A DNA stretch of 64,000 nt from an uncultured Bacteroidia bacterium (GTDB taxonomy: Bacteria; Bacteroidota; Bacteroidia; Bacteroidales; UBA932), in contig CACYHF010000001.1 in the NCBI GenBank assembly GCA_902774155.1, positions 1 through 64,000 of the forward strand, given 5' to 3'. Shown one piece after another: positions 41,268-49,470 of this stretch. Made by a program: the position numbers and the translations under genes. The stretch's first letter is position 1. Every line of letters begins with the position of its first letter. Below the pieces are notes generated by a model. That model was not told the origin of the DNA and made no database searches. It saw only the letters and a program-made list of their open reading frames with translations.

Positions 41268-43052
41268 TTACTGGATGAAGGCAATGATTTCGCCTTTGGC
41301 TACGGAATCTCCCTGCTTGCCCAGGACCGCTACCAGGAGGCCGTCCACGGCGGCAACGACATCTTCGATGCCATAATAGGTTTGCACGTGGCCGATGACC
41401 TCGCCGGCCTTGACCTTCTTGCCCACGATGGGCGCCTTGGAAACATCGTCTACATCCAGTTCCCAGAGGAGCTGGCCCTTCACCGGGCACTGCACCGGCG
41501 TGGCCTTGGGATAGCGTTCCACATAGTCTTCCACCTTGAACTTGGGCATCTCCACCACGGGGCGTTCCACCACGATGGGGGCGCCGGCCTTGGCCTTCAT
41601 ATCGGCCAGATCCTTGTTGAAACGTTCTTTGGCAATGCCGCTGCGGTAGTCTCTGTACTGGCGTTCGAACATAGCCATGTTCAGGAGCTCCTCGTCGTCC
41701 TGGCCGTAGTCCCAGCCTTCCTCGTCCATCATCTTGCGGAACTTGGGCAGTTCGTCGGGATACATATCCTGCGGATTGCCCGTGTAGAATTCCAGGCCTT
41801 TTTCCTTGGCGAGGGCCACGATTTCCGGGGCTAATGTTCCGGGCAGTTTGCCCATGTTGCCCAGGATCATGCCCCAGGTATCCTTGTCGATGGTGGTCCA
41901 GCGCGGCTTGTCGTTGAGCATGTTGAACAGGTTCATCAGGGCCGTGTTCTTCACGTACTGGCTGAACGGCGTCACCAGCGGCGGGTAGCCCAGGCGCGGC
42001 CATACGTATTCCACTTCGTCGAAGAGTTTCACCATGAGGGTGTCCAGGGTCATCTCCGGACGGCCGTGGGCACGCTGGGCGGCATTAATGGCGCCCTGGA
42101 AGCCTTTCAGATCGGCCATCATGGAACCCATCATACCGCCGGGCAGGCCGCAGCCCACCAGCAGGGAGGTCATCTGGGAGTTGGTGGGGTTGATCCAGTA
42201 GCCCAGGAAATCGTCGATAAATTCCTGCGTGAGGCGGCGTACCTCCATATAGGCGTCCATGTTGATGTCCTTCACCTGGAAGCCATCGGCCCGCATCATC
42301 TGCTGGATGGTAATCACGTCGGGATGGACCTTGCCCCAGGAGAGAGGCTCAACGGCTACGTCCAGGTAATCAGCGCCGGCGCGGGCCACTTCCAGCATGG
42401 AGGCGGGAGAGAAACCGGGGCCGGTGTGGCCATGGTACTGGACCTTGATTTCCGGGTGCGCCTTCTTGATGCCGGCCACAATCTGACCCAGTTCCGTGGG
42501 ACGGCCGACGCCTGCCATATCCTTGAGGCAGATTTCATCGGTGCCGTATTCCACCAGCTGGTCCACCAGCTTGAGGTAATAATCCACCGTGTGCACGGGA
42601 GAGTGCGTGATAGACAGGGCCGCCTGCGAAATCATACCGCCCTTCTTGGCAAACTCGATGGAAAGCTTGAGGTTGCGGTGGTCGTTGAGGCCGCAGAAAG
42701 AACGGGCGATGTCCGTGCCCTGTTTCTTCTTCACCTTGAACATCAGTTCGCGGACATCGGCCGGGACGGGATTCATACGGATGGCGTTGAGGCCGCGCTC
42801 CAGCATATGGGTCTGGATTCCTGCCTTGTGGAAGGGAGCCGTCCACTTGCGGACAGAGACATTGGGATTCTCTCCGTAGAGCAGATTCACCTGCTCGAAA
42901 GCACCGCCGTTGGTTTCTACGCGGTCGAAGCATCCCATATCCACGATGGCAGGGGCAACCCGCACCAACTGATCTACGCGCGGCTGATACCTGCCGGAGC
43001 TCTGCCACATGTCCCTGTACACCAGGGAGAACTTGATTTCTCTTTTGGCCAT
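41268..43052 (-). CDS. OadA/PycB-like carboxyltransferase-fold protein with non-canonical biotinyl domain
   Basis: 594 residues: a carboxyltransferase TIM barrel (about 1-300), the conserved PYC/OadA domain (about 310-500) and a biotinyl-like C-terminal domain (about 520-594). Retained: EICLKDMAGVG near 172-182, YHGH near 205-208 and GGMMGSMM near 305-312. Altered: the usual DAHQS metal motif reads DMWQS, and where the biotin lysine should be (AMKM) the sequence is VQTYYGIEDV with no lysine. It cannot be biotinylated at the standard place, so decarboxylase activity of the usual type is doubtful. Own promoter (TATCTTTG, 43088-43081); followed by the K+ channel gene. Confidence 0.82.
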   Translation of the reverse strand: MAKREIKFSLVYRDMWQSSGRYQPRVDQLVRVAPAIVDMGCFDRVETNGGAFEQVNLLYGENPNVSVRKWTAPFHKAGIQTHMLERGLNAIRMNPVPADVRELMFKVKKKQGTDIARSFCGLNDHRNLKLSIEFAKKGGMISQAALSITHSPVHTVDYYLKLVDQLVEYGTDEICLKDMAGVGRPTELGQIVAGIKKAHPEIKVQYHGHTGPGFSPASMLEVARAGADYLDVAVEPLSWGKVHPDVITIQQMMRADGFQVKDINMDAYMEVRRLTQEFIDDFLGYWINPTNSQMTSLLVGCGLPGGMMGSMMADLKGFQGAINAAQRAHGRPEMTLDTLMVKLFDEVEYVWPRLGYPPLVTPFSQYVKNTALMNLFNMLNDKPRWTTIDKDTWGMILGNMGKLPGTLAPEIVALAKEKGLEFYTGNPQDMYPDELPKFRKMMDEEGWDYGQDDEELLNMAMFERQYRDYRSGIAKERFNKDLADMKAKAGAPIVVERPVVEMPKFKVEDYVERYPKATPVQCPVKGQLLWELDVDDVSKAPIVGKKVKAGEVIGHVQTYYGIEDVVAAVDGLLVAVLGKQGDSVAKGEIIAFIQ

Positions 43053-43080
43053 ATCTTGATAATACTTATTGTCGTATCTA

Positions 43081-43088
43081 CAAAGATA
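43081..43088 (-). promoter_or_regulatory. -7 box of the OadA-like/channel operon
   Basis: TATCTTTG on the minus strand, 28 nt before the ATG at 43052. Confidence 0.6.
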
Positions 43089-43149
43089 GGAATTATAATT
43101 GAAAAATGCCGACAGGCTAAAATATTTTTGGAATCCGGGAAAAAATCCT

Positions 43150-43157
43150 TATTTTTG
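43150..43157 (+). promoter_or_regulatory. -7 box of the tRNA-His gene
   Basis: TATTTTTG followed by CAG, 13 nt before the encoded G-1 of tRNA-His. It has the same TAnnTTTG form as protein-gene promoters nearby. Confidence 0.7.
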
Positions 43158-43170
43158 CAGTCCCAAACAT

Positions 43171-43244
43171 GGTGGATGTAGTTCAGTCGGTAGAGCATCG
43201 GATTGTGGTTCCGAGTGTCGTGGGTTCGAGCCCCATCATCCACC
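43171..43244 (+). tRNA. tRNA-His (anticodon GTG)
   Basis: Cloverleaf read by eye: acceptor GTGGATG / CATCCAC, D arm with TAGTTCAGTCGGTAGAGC, anticodon stem TCGGA/TCCGA with loop TTGTGGT (anticodon GTG), and T arm GTGGGTTCGAGCCCCAT. An extra G at 43171 can pair with C73 (43244), the G-1:C73 pair that identifies histidine tRNA. The CCA end is not encoded. A terminator follows at once. Confidence 0.95.
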
Positions 43245-43251
43245 CTTGCTG

Positions 43252-43290
43252 AAAGTGAGAATGACATTTTACGTCATTCTCACTTTTTTT
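43252..43290 (+). terminator. terminator after tRNA-His
   Basis: AAAGTGAGAATGAC and GTCATTCTCACTTT form a perfect 14-bp stem around a 7-nt loop, followed by a T-run (seven or more T). It also faces the end of the M23 peptidase gene on the other strand. Confidence 0.92.
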
Positions 43291-43320
43291 GGGGTGTATC
43301 GTCCCCAGGATAACGCAAAA

Positions 43321-44541
43321 CTAGTCCCTGAGCAAAGAATCCAGTAGCGCCCGTCTAATTCGGCACACGGAATCCAGGGCGGGGAGGTTTTCCGGCATGA
43401 TAGGTTCGCTGGGCGGAGACTCCAGGGTGAGCGGATTCACGGGAGATCCGTTTTTCCATATCCGGAAGTCCAGGTGCGGTCCGGTGGCGGTTCCCGTCAT
43501 GCCCACGTAGCCGATAACCTGACCCTGTGATACGCGCTGGCCGGCCTTTACGGCGAATTTGGAAAGGTGCAGATAGGCCGTGGTATACACGGAGTTGTGG
43601 CGTACCTTTACCATGTTCCCGGCGCCACCGCTCCCTCGTCCGGCACTGAGGACGGTGCCGTCTCCGATGCTCATCACCGGCGTTCCTGAAGGCGCCGCGT
43701 AATCCACGCCCGTATGCGGGCGCACGGTTCCGTGTACGGGATGTTTCCGGTGCAGAGAATAACCCGAGGAAATGCGGGTAAACTTCAGAGGGGCCTTCAG
43801 GAAGGCTTTCCGCATACTCTCTCCCTTCGGATTCCAATAGGTGTTGCCGCCGTCTCCCTGATCGTAATAGATGGCCTGTAAACAGTTGTCCCCGCGCAGG
43901 AATTCCGCATAGTGGACACGATCGATGCCCACATACTCCCCTTCGCAGCGCCGTTCACCGTACAGGATACGGAAACGATCCCCCTTCTGCAGGCCGAAGA
44001 AATCCACCGTCCAGGCGTAAATATCGGCGATATCGGCAATCAAATCGGGCGAGGCGCCGGCCGCGCTCATGTCATTCCAGAGGGACGAGGCAATGGTGAC
44101 ATCGGTCGATCTGACAAGCACTTCCACAGGTTTTTCGTAGGTCCAGACGGCCACGCTGTCCCGTAAGCCGAAAATGGTCTGCCGGGTTTGGCTGTTGTCG
44201 TACACCACGTACTGTACAGCCAACGAATCCTTATAGGCCGACCAACTGTTGCCGGCACGGAGTTTCCGAACGTCGAACACCGTGTCGCAGGCCTGCGCCA
44301 GGGCATGCGCCTGCAGTTGCGGCACCCCCAGGCGCGTCATCCAGCCCGTGAAATTGTCTCCTGGGGCGATCTTGCCCCTCACTACCGTGAAAGAGTCCGT
44401 GCAGAAGCCCAGCGGATAAACCGTATCCTTTTGCGGAACGGGTTCCGGAACCGTTTCCCCGCTTCTTTTGGGGATACAGCAAATCGCCAGAACGGCCAGG
44501 ATGAGGATACCCGCAAAACGCTTCATTCGCTTACTAGACAT
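43321..44541 (-). CDS. M23-family (LytM) metallopeptidase
   Basis: 406-residue exported protein with an N-terminal hydrophobic segment (start MSSKRMKRF or the Met at residue 6). The C-terminal LytM domain (about 275-375) has HTGVDYAAPSG (His and Asp zinc ligands), AYLHLSKF, the swivelling GQVIGYVGMTGTATGPHLDFRIW and NP end. The usual HxH ends here as HLD, a variant where Asp replaces the second His. It should cut or bind peptidoglycan cross-links in the periplasm; the HLD form may be less active. Preceded by the NigD-like gene with a 50-nt gap. Confidence 0.87.
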   Translation of the reverse strand: MSSKRMKRFAGILILAVLAICCIPKRSGETVPEPVPQKDTVYPLGFCTDSFTVVRGKIAPGDNFTGWMTRLGVPQLQAHALAQACDTVFDVRKLRAGNSWSAYKDSLAVQYVVYDNSQTRQTIFGLRDSVAVWTYEKPVEVLVRSTDVTIASSLWNDMSAAGASPDLIADIADIYAWTVDFFGLQKGDRFRILYGERRCEGEYVGIDRVHYAEFLRGDNCLQAIYYDQGDGGNTYWNPKGESMRKAFLKAPLKFTRISSGYSLHRKHPVHGTVRPHTGVDYAAPSGTPVMSIGDGTVLSAGRGSGGAGNMVKVRHNSVYTTAYLHLSKFAVKAGQRVSQGQVIGYVGMTGTATGPHLDFRIWKNGSPVNPLTLESPPSEPIMPENLPALDSVCRIRRALLDSLLRD

Positions 44542-44591
44542 TCTGTTAACTTATGAAGCAGCCCGTCGTAATAGCCCAGCTGAATCTGCCG

Positions 44592-45245
44592 TTAGATGGT
44601 GGAGCTTAGGCGATAGGTGTTCTTCTCGATCTTCTTGGTGTCCGGATTAATCTCGTAGAAGGTGAGGTGGAGGGAGGTGTATTCCCCGGTTTCCAGCAGG
44701 GGCTTCAGCGGGATACTGAAAGCGGTCTGCCGGGTCTTCAGGATGTCCTCCGACACGTAGGCCGGGTTCTCATTGTTTCCGTCATAGAAAGCATACAGGT
44801 GCAATTCTACGCCTTTGGCCTCCCAATAGAAGCGGAATCTGCGGGCATAGTTGCTGCTAGGATTGTAATAGTACTCGAGAACCAGGTTCAGATAACCTCC
44901 GCTGAAACTATTGTCTACAACGCCAATCGGGTCCTTGCCCTCATAATCCATATCGGCCAGGGGAATGGGATTTTCGATGTGCACCTTGACGAAATTCTTC
45001 AGGGTGATGTCCAGCTCCCGGTTCAGGACGTCGCACAGGATGTACAGGCGGGAACCTTCCTGTTGCCACTCATTGCTGCCGCTTTGGTTTTCGGTTACTT
45101 TGTAGGAAGTCCCGTAATCGTTCATCAGGTAACCATTGGTGGTGGTGACGATATCTACAAGGTTGGTGATGCTGAAGGTGCTTTCCTTCATACAGGCCGT
45201 GCAAGCCATCAGACTAAGGGCCAGGGGGATGATAAACTTTTTCAT
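44592..45245 (-). CDS. NigD-like lipoprotein
   Basis: 217-residue lipoprotein: signal MKKFIIPLALSLMACTAC with Cys15 or Cys18 as lipid anchor. An N-terminal OB-like region (about 25-110, NGYLMNDYGTSYKVTE; GSRLYILCDVLN) and a C-terminal beta-sandwich (about 115-215, YLNLVLEYYYN; VELHLYAFYDGNNENP; SLHLTFYEI) follow the NigD-like family pattern of Bacteroidales. Function is unknown; NigD was named from a bacteriocin locus. Its ATG overlaps the Fur-like stop by 4 nt, so it is translationally coupled to a regulator. Confidence 0.7.
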   Translation of the reverse strand: MKKFIIPLALSLMACTACMKESTFSITNLVDIVTTTNGYLMNDYGTSYKVTENQSGSNEWQQEGSRLYILCDVLNRELDITLKNFVKVHIENPIPLADMDYEGKDPIGVVDNSFSGGYLNLVLEYYYNPSSNYARRFRFYWEAKGVELHLYAFYDGNNENPAYVSEDILKTRQTAFSIPLKPLLETGEYTSLHLTFYEINPDTKKIEKNTYRLSSTI

Positions 45246-45673
45246 TGCGTTTTGGTTTTACGAGTAGTGGGACGGGCAATTAACTGGATGTCAATGTCTT
45301 CCACAGTATATCCCTTAAATTTACGCCGTTTCAGGTGAGCGTTCACCAGATTCTGCAGTTCGTCGTCCATCAGGTCCCGGTACGTGTGGTTCTCCCGGTC
45401 GTACAGGTGAATGTGCAGGGAGTTGTTGATGTCGAAGAACATTTTATTGGTGGCCGATAAGCGGCGTCCGTAGATGCGTTGGTCGGCCAGTTGGGCCAGG
45501 ATGTTGTAGACGGAGGCCACTGTGACGGCCGCACCGCGCTGCCGTAGCGTTTCCTGCACCTGGTCGGCCGATGCGTGGCCCAGCTCCATCATCACTTCGT
45601 GGACGGCAAGCCTTTGGCGCGTGGCCTTGAGTTTATGTCGCCGGAGCTGTGTCCGGAATTCTTCCAGGGTCAT
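45242..45673 (-). CDS. Fur-family transcriptional regulator without the CxxC zinc site
   Basis: 143-residue Fur-like protein: winged-helix part (TQLRRHKLKATRQRLAVHEVMMELGHASADQVQETLRQRGAAVTVASVYNILAQLADQRI) followed by a dimerisation/metal part with HIHLYDRENH near 96-105 in place of the usual HHHLxC. It has no CxxC structural zinc pairs, and the C-terminus is Arg/Lys-rich. It may sense a ligand other than the classical metal. The start at 45671-45673 overlaps the recN stop in ATGA; earlier codons of this frame are a recN shadow. Upstream of the NigD-like gene. Confidence 0.82.
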   Translation of the reverse strand: MTLEEFRTQLRRHKLKATRQRLAVHEVMMELGHASADQVQETLRQRGAAVTVASVYNILAQLADQRIYGRRLSATNKMFFDINNSLHIHLYDRENHTYRDLMDDELQNLVNAHLKRRKFKGYTVEDIDIQLIARPTTRKTKTQ

Positions 45674-47289
45674 GACTGTAACAGGGCTTGGGCGTTGGCA
45701 ATGGCAGCGGGGGTGATGATGGCGCCGGACAGCATCCGGGCCAGTTCCTGCACCCGCCCTTCGGCATCCAGGCTGCGGACCGAGGTTACGCCGTCCTCCT
45801 TGGAAACCAGGTAGTGTGCGTTCCCCTTGGCAGCCACCTGCGGCAGGTGGGTGATGGCAAAGACCTGCATCTGCGTGCCCATGGTGCACACCAGGGAGCC
45901 CATCTTGTCGGCGGCGCTGCCGGAAACGCCGGTGTCGATTTCATCGAACACCAGGGTGGGCAGGCGCTTGAAGCGGGCCATTACGGCCTTGAGGCTGAGC
46001 ATAATGCGGGACAATTCACCGCCGGAAGCGGTCTTGGACACATCCGAAGGGGTGCGCCCTTCGGCGGAAAAGAGAAAGCGGACGTTGTCGCTGCCATCGG
46101 CCCCTGCGGCGCAAGGCTCCAGGCCGATCTGGAAAACGGCGCGGTCCAACTCAAGAAAACGGAGTTGCTCCTGTACGGCGGCGGCAAAACCCGGAGCCGC
46201 TTTTTCGCGGGCTTCGTGCAGCTTCACGCAGAGGCTTTCGTGCAGCTGATTATTCTCCCGGACGGTTTTACGGGCTTGTTCCACTTCGCTCACCAGGGTG
46301 GTTGCATCCAGCACCAGGCTTTCCAGGCGGTCCCTTTCGTCCATTAGTTCCTCCAGGGAACCCACGCCGTGCTTCTGCAACAGGCCGTACAGCAGGGAAA
46401 GGCGTTCTTCTACCGCTTCCAGCCGTTCCGGAGAAGCCTCCGTTCGGCTATTCAGGCTTTCTACCTCGGACGCGATGTCTTCCAGCTCCAGCCGGGCACT
46501 TTCCAATCGGGCGCCCAGCGATTCCAGGGAAGGAATGAAGGCGGAACCCTTGGTCAGCAACTTGGAAGCATCCTTCAGATGCAGCTCTTCCAGCACGGCC
46601 TGTGCGCCATACAGCAACTCCTTGATTTCCTCTGCGTGGGCCAGTTGTTTCTGCTCGTTTTCCAGGTCTTCCAGTTCTCCGGGAACCAGACGGGCCCGGT
46701 TCAGGCGTTCCCAGCGGGCGTTGTTGTACTCCTGCTCCTCTCTGGCGTGTGTAAGGCGTTCCTCCAGGCGGCTCAGTTCCCGCCGGCTTTCTCCCAGCTG
46801 AGCCCATGCACGGGCGCATTCTTCCCGCAAAGGGATGCAGCCGGCCCAGAGGTCCAGCGCTTCCCTGCGGAAACGTTCGTCCCCCAGGCGGAGGGTCTGG
46901 TGCTGCGAATGGATGTCCACCAGGCGGGTGGCCAGTTCCTGCAGCACGTTCACGCTCACTGGTTCGTCGTTGGCAAAGCTGCGCGAACGGCCGCTTTTGG
47001 CCACCGTGCGGCGAAGCAGCAGGCAATCTCCTTCGGCGGGAAGGTCGGCCTGTTCCAGCAGGGAACGGATTTCATCGTCCAGGCCGAATTCCGCTTCCAC
47101 CACGCAGTTCTCCCCGTGCGGGCCCACCATACCGGCATCGGCCTTGGCGCCGAGAACCAGGGATAGGGCTCCCAGCAGGATGGACTTGCCGGCACCGGTC
47201 TCACCGCTAATAATGACAAGACCCTCCGGAAAAGAGATATCCAGAGAGCCGATCAAAATGTAGTTGGAGACGGTGAGGCTGTGGAGCAT
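45670..47289 (-). CDS. recN: DNA repair protein RecN
   Basis: 539-residue SMC-like ATPase for double-strand-break repair. Walker A GETGAGKSILLGALSLVLG near 30-48, a long coiled-coil centre (about 150-350), the signature ASGGELSRIMLSLKAVM near 417-433, and Walker B PTLVFDEIDTGVSG near 444-457. Length is normal. It starts 3 nt after the rpoZ-like stop and overlaps the Fur-like gene by 4 nt. Bacteroidota often keep coaBC next to this position; it is absent here. Confidence 0.95.
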   Translation of the reverse strand: MLHSLTVSNYILIGSLDISFPEGLVIISGETGAGKSILLGALSLVLGAKADAGMVGPHGENCVVEAEFGLDDEIRSLLEQADLPAEGDCLLLRRTVAKSGRSRSFANDEPVSVNVLQELATRLVDIHSQHQTLRLGDERFRREALDLWAGCIPLREECARAWAQLGESRRELSRLEERLTHAREEQEYNNARWERLNRARLVPGELEDLENEQKQLAHAEEIKELLYGAQAVLEELHLKDASKLLTKGSAFIPSLESLGARLESARLELEDIASEVESLNSRTEASPERLEAVEERLSLLYGLLQKHGVGSLEELMDERDRLESLVLDATTLVSEVEQARKTVRENNQLHESLCVKLHEAREKAAPGFAAAVQEQLRFLELDRAVFQIGLEPCAAGADGSDNVRFLFSAEGRTPSDVSKTASGGELSRIMLSLKAVMARFKRLPTLVFDEIDTGVSGSAADKMGSLVCTMGTQMQVFAITHLPQVAAKGNAHYLVSKEDGVTSVRSLDAEGRVQELARMLSGAIITPAAIANAQALLQS

Positions 47290-47292
47290 GAC

Positions 47293-47637
47293 CTATTCTC
47301 CGCTGGTGATGTCGATGGGATTTTCGTTTTGCGCCTTGCGGTAGAACAGTTCGCCGTTTTCGAATTCAGAGATGGCCACCAGGTCCGGTTTGGGCTGGCG
47401 CTCGTAGTACTTGGAGATCTCAATCTGCTCCTTGTTCTCGAAAACTTCTTCCATGGTGTCGCGGTCGCCGCGGAATTCGTCCAGTTTCTTCATCAGTTCC
47501 TTCTTTTCGGCCACGGCAATCTGGTTGGCGCGCTTGTACAGAATCACTACGGATTCGTAGATGTTGCCGGTGGGCGCGGCCAGGTTCTTGATGTCGCGCG
47601 TCACCGTGTTAACGGGAATTTTTTTCTTGCTATCCAT
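47293..47637 (-). CDS. rpoZ: RNA polymerase omega subunit (RpoZ/Rpb6 type)
   Basis: 114-residue omega-like subunit: KKKIPVNTVTRDIKNLAAPTGNIYESVVILYKRANQIAV is the Bacteroidota Rpb6/omega core, followed by a helical acidic region and IEISKYYERQPKPDLVAISEFENGELFYRK. The ATG at 47635-47637 (MDSKKK) is preferred; 16 earlier codons (MPQKGRVYYI...) cover the leader TATAGTATACC region and lack conservation. Lies between bamD and recN on the same strand. Confidence 0.85.
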   Translation of the reverse strand: MDSKKKIPVNTVTRDIKNLAAPTGNIYESVVILYKRANQIAVAEKKELMKKLDEFRGDRDTMEEVFENKEQIEISKYYERQPKPDLVAISEFENGELFYRKAQNENPIDITSGE

Positions 47638-47692
47638 TATATAAAAATCGTTATCTATATAGTATACCCGCCCTTTTTGCGGCAAGTTTCAA

Positions 47693-48529
47693 TTATTTTT
47701 CAACCGGGGCTTCGTCCGGGGCGTTGCCGTCCCTGCCCAGTGTTTTCTGCACGCGGCGGTAAAGGTTGTCCAGCTCCTTGCGGTAGTGGGACTCCGGATA
47801 TTCGCCTACAAAGTTCAGGTAGTCGTCCACGAAGACGAGATAACGCTCCCGCTGTTTCTGCCATACGCTCAGGCGCGCGTAATGATATGAGGCCATGGCG
47901 GTGTAATACAGTACATCTTCGCGGTAGTTATTGTCGGCGTTGGTCTTGAGCACGTTGCGCAGCTTCACGCGGGCGGCGGGGTAGTCTTCCATCTGGTAAT
48001 ACTGCCGGCCGGCTTCGAAATCTTTCCGGTCCAGACGGTCCTGGAGATCGGCCATCATAGACTGGCAAGCCTGTAAGTGGGCATCGTCGTCCGGATGTTC
48101 ACGCATATACTCGCTGATGGAAGCCATGCAGCTGCGGGTGGGCATCTGGTCCAGTTCCCAGCGGTAGGTGGCCCGGTACATACAATCCAGCCGATAGAAT
48201 TCGGCATCGGCGGTAAAGGGGCTGCGCGGGAAATTCTGCACGAAACGGGCGAAATTGGATTCCGCCGTATAAAAATCCTTGTTCCGGTAATTGGACATAC
48301 CCCAGTAGAACTGGACGGTGTCGTCCCGGGCGGTGCCGCTGGTGAGGATGGCCATGGACTCGAACAACTGAGCGGCCTTCGTAAACTTCTGGTTGTTGTA
48401 CAGTTCCATGGCGGCCTGGTACTTGGCGTCTACGTCGTTGGAGGCGAGCAGGAGCTCATACTGGCTCTTGCAGGCAAAAGCGGCCATCAGAAGCAGCACA
48501 GCAGCTACGGTATATTTCAGTTTTCTCAT
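47693..48529 (-). CDS. bamD: outer membrane protein assembly factor BamD
   Basis: 278-residue lipoprotein (lipobox LMAAFAC, Cys20) built of TPR-like helices: AKYQAAMELYNNQKFTKAAQLFESMA, VQFYWGMSNYRNKDFYTAESNFARFVQNFPRSPFTADAEFYRLDC and further repeats. This is the BamD architecture that supports BamA in folding outer-membrane proteins; bamA is 7 kb away at 55274. About 55 nt separate its stop from rpoZ upstream of recN. The C-terminus is short and acidic. Confidence 0.93.
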   Translation of the reverse strand: MRKLKYTVAAVLLLMAAFACKSQYELLLASNDVDAKYQAAMELYNNQKFTKAAQLFESMAILTSGTARDDTVQFYWGMSNYRNKDFYTAESNFARFVQNFPRSPFTADAEFYRLDCMYRATYRWELDQMPTRSCMASISEYMREHPDDDAHLQACQSMMADLQDRLDRKDFEAGRQYYQMEDYPAARVKLRNVLKTNADNNYREDVLYYTAMASYHYARLSVWQKQRERYLVFVDDYLNFVGEYPESHYRKELDNLYRRVQKTLGRDGNAPDEAPVEK

Positions 48530-48535
48530 GTTCTT

Positions 48536-49468
48536 TTAAGCGTTTACGTGCTCCAAAAGGTATTTTTCGGCATCCCGGGCCGCCATGCAGCCGGACGCTG
48601 CGGCGGTTACGGCCTGGCGGTAGCGCGGGTCCTGAACGTCACCGGCGGCGAAAACCCCGGGAACACTGGTCTCGGCCGATTTGGCACCGGTTATGATATA
48701 GCCGTTGGCGTCCCGTTCCAGCCAGGGAGCGAACAGGTCCGATGCAGGCGTATGGCCGATAGCCAGGAAAAAGCCGTCGATGGCAATGTCAAAGACTGTG
48801 CCGTCCTTGCGCAGGAGGCGGGCGCCGGTGACGCCCATGGCATCTCCCAGCACCTCCTGGGTGTTGCAGTTCCAGAGCACCTCGATGTTGGGGGTTGCGA
48901 ACACTTTCTCCTGCATGATGCGGGAGGCGCGGAAAACATCGCGCCGTACAATCATGTACACCTTCTTGGCCAGGCTGGCCAGGTACAGGGCTTCTTCGCA
49001 GGCGGTATCGCCGCCGCCCACCACGGCCACGGTGCGTTTCCGGTAGAAGAATCCGTCACAGGTGGCACAGGCGCTCACGCCGGCTCCTTTGAATTTTTCC
49101 TCGGACGGCAGGCCCAGATAGCGGGCCTGGGCACCGGTGGCGATAATCAGGGAATCGGCCTCCAGTTCTTTCTCTGCGTCTATGGTGATGCGGAAGGGGC
49201 GCACGCCCAGGTCTACTGCGGTGGCGGTTCCCTGGCGGATGTCGGCACCGAAACTGCGGGCCTGCTCCCGCATATTGTCCATAAGGGTATTGGCATCTAC
49301 GCCGCCGGGGAATCCGGGGAAATTCTCCACCACGGTGGTGGTGGTAAGTTGGCCACCCGGCTGGATGCCCTCATACAGGACAGGGGAGAGGTTGGCACGC
49401 GATGCGTAAATGGCTGCCGTAAAACCGGCGGGACCGCCGCCTAAAATCAGTGTCTTAACGTGCTCCAT
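48536..49468 (-). CDS. trxB: thioredoxin-disulfide reductase
   Basis: 310-residue low-molecular-weight flavoprotein reducing thioredoxin with NADPH. FAD loop LILGGGPAGFTAAIYA near 7-22, redox CxxC in CATCDGFFYR near 135-144, NADPH loop VAVVGGGDTACEEALYLA near 148-165, and the FAD-binding GVFAAGDVQDPRYRQAVTA near 272-290. The ATG at 49466-49468 (MEHVK) is used; a longer frame upstream is a shadow of the LysM gene. It lies 6 nt before bamD. Confidence 0.95.
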   Translation of the reverse strand: MEHVKTLILGGGPAGFTAAIYASRANLSPVLYEGIQPGGQLTTTTVVENFPGFPGGVDANTLMDNMREQARSFGADIRQGTATAVDLGVRPFRITIDAEKELEADSLIIATGAQARYLGLPSEEKFKGAGVSACATCDGFFYRKRTVAVVGGGDTACEEALYLASLAKKVYMIVRRDVFRASRIMQEKVFATPNIEVLWNCNTQEVLGDAMGVTGARLLRKDGTVFDIAIDGFFLAIGHTPASDLFAPWLERDANGYIITGAKSAETSVPGVFAAGDVQDPRYRQAVTAAASGCMAARDAEKYLLEHVNA

Positions 49469-49470
49469 GG

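Noticed and set aside
42974..43267. A minus-strand frame covering tRNA-His
   Set aside because: It is the complement of a clear tRNA and its promoter; the apparent peptide is a known artefact of tRNA antisense reading.
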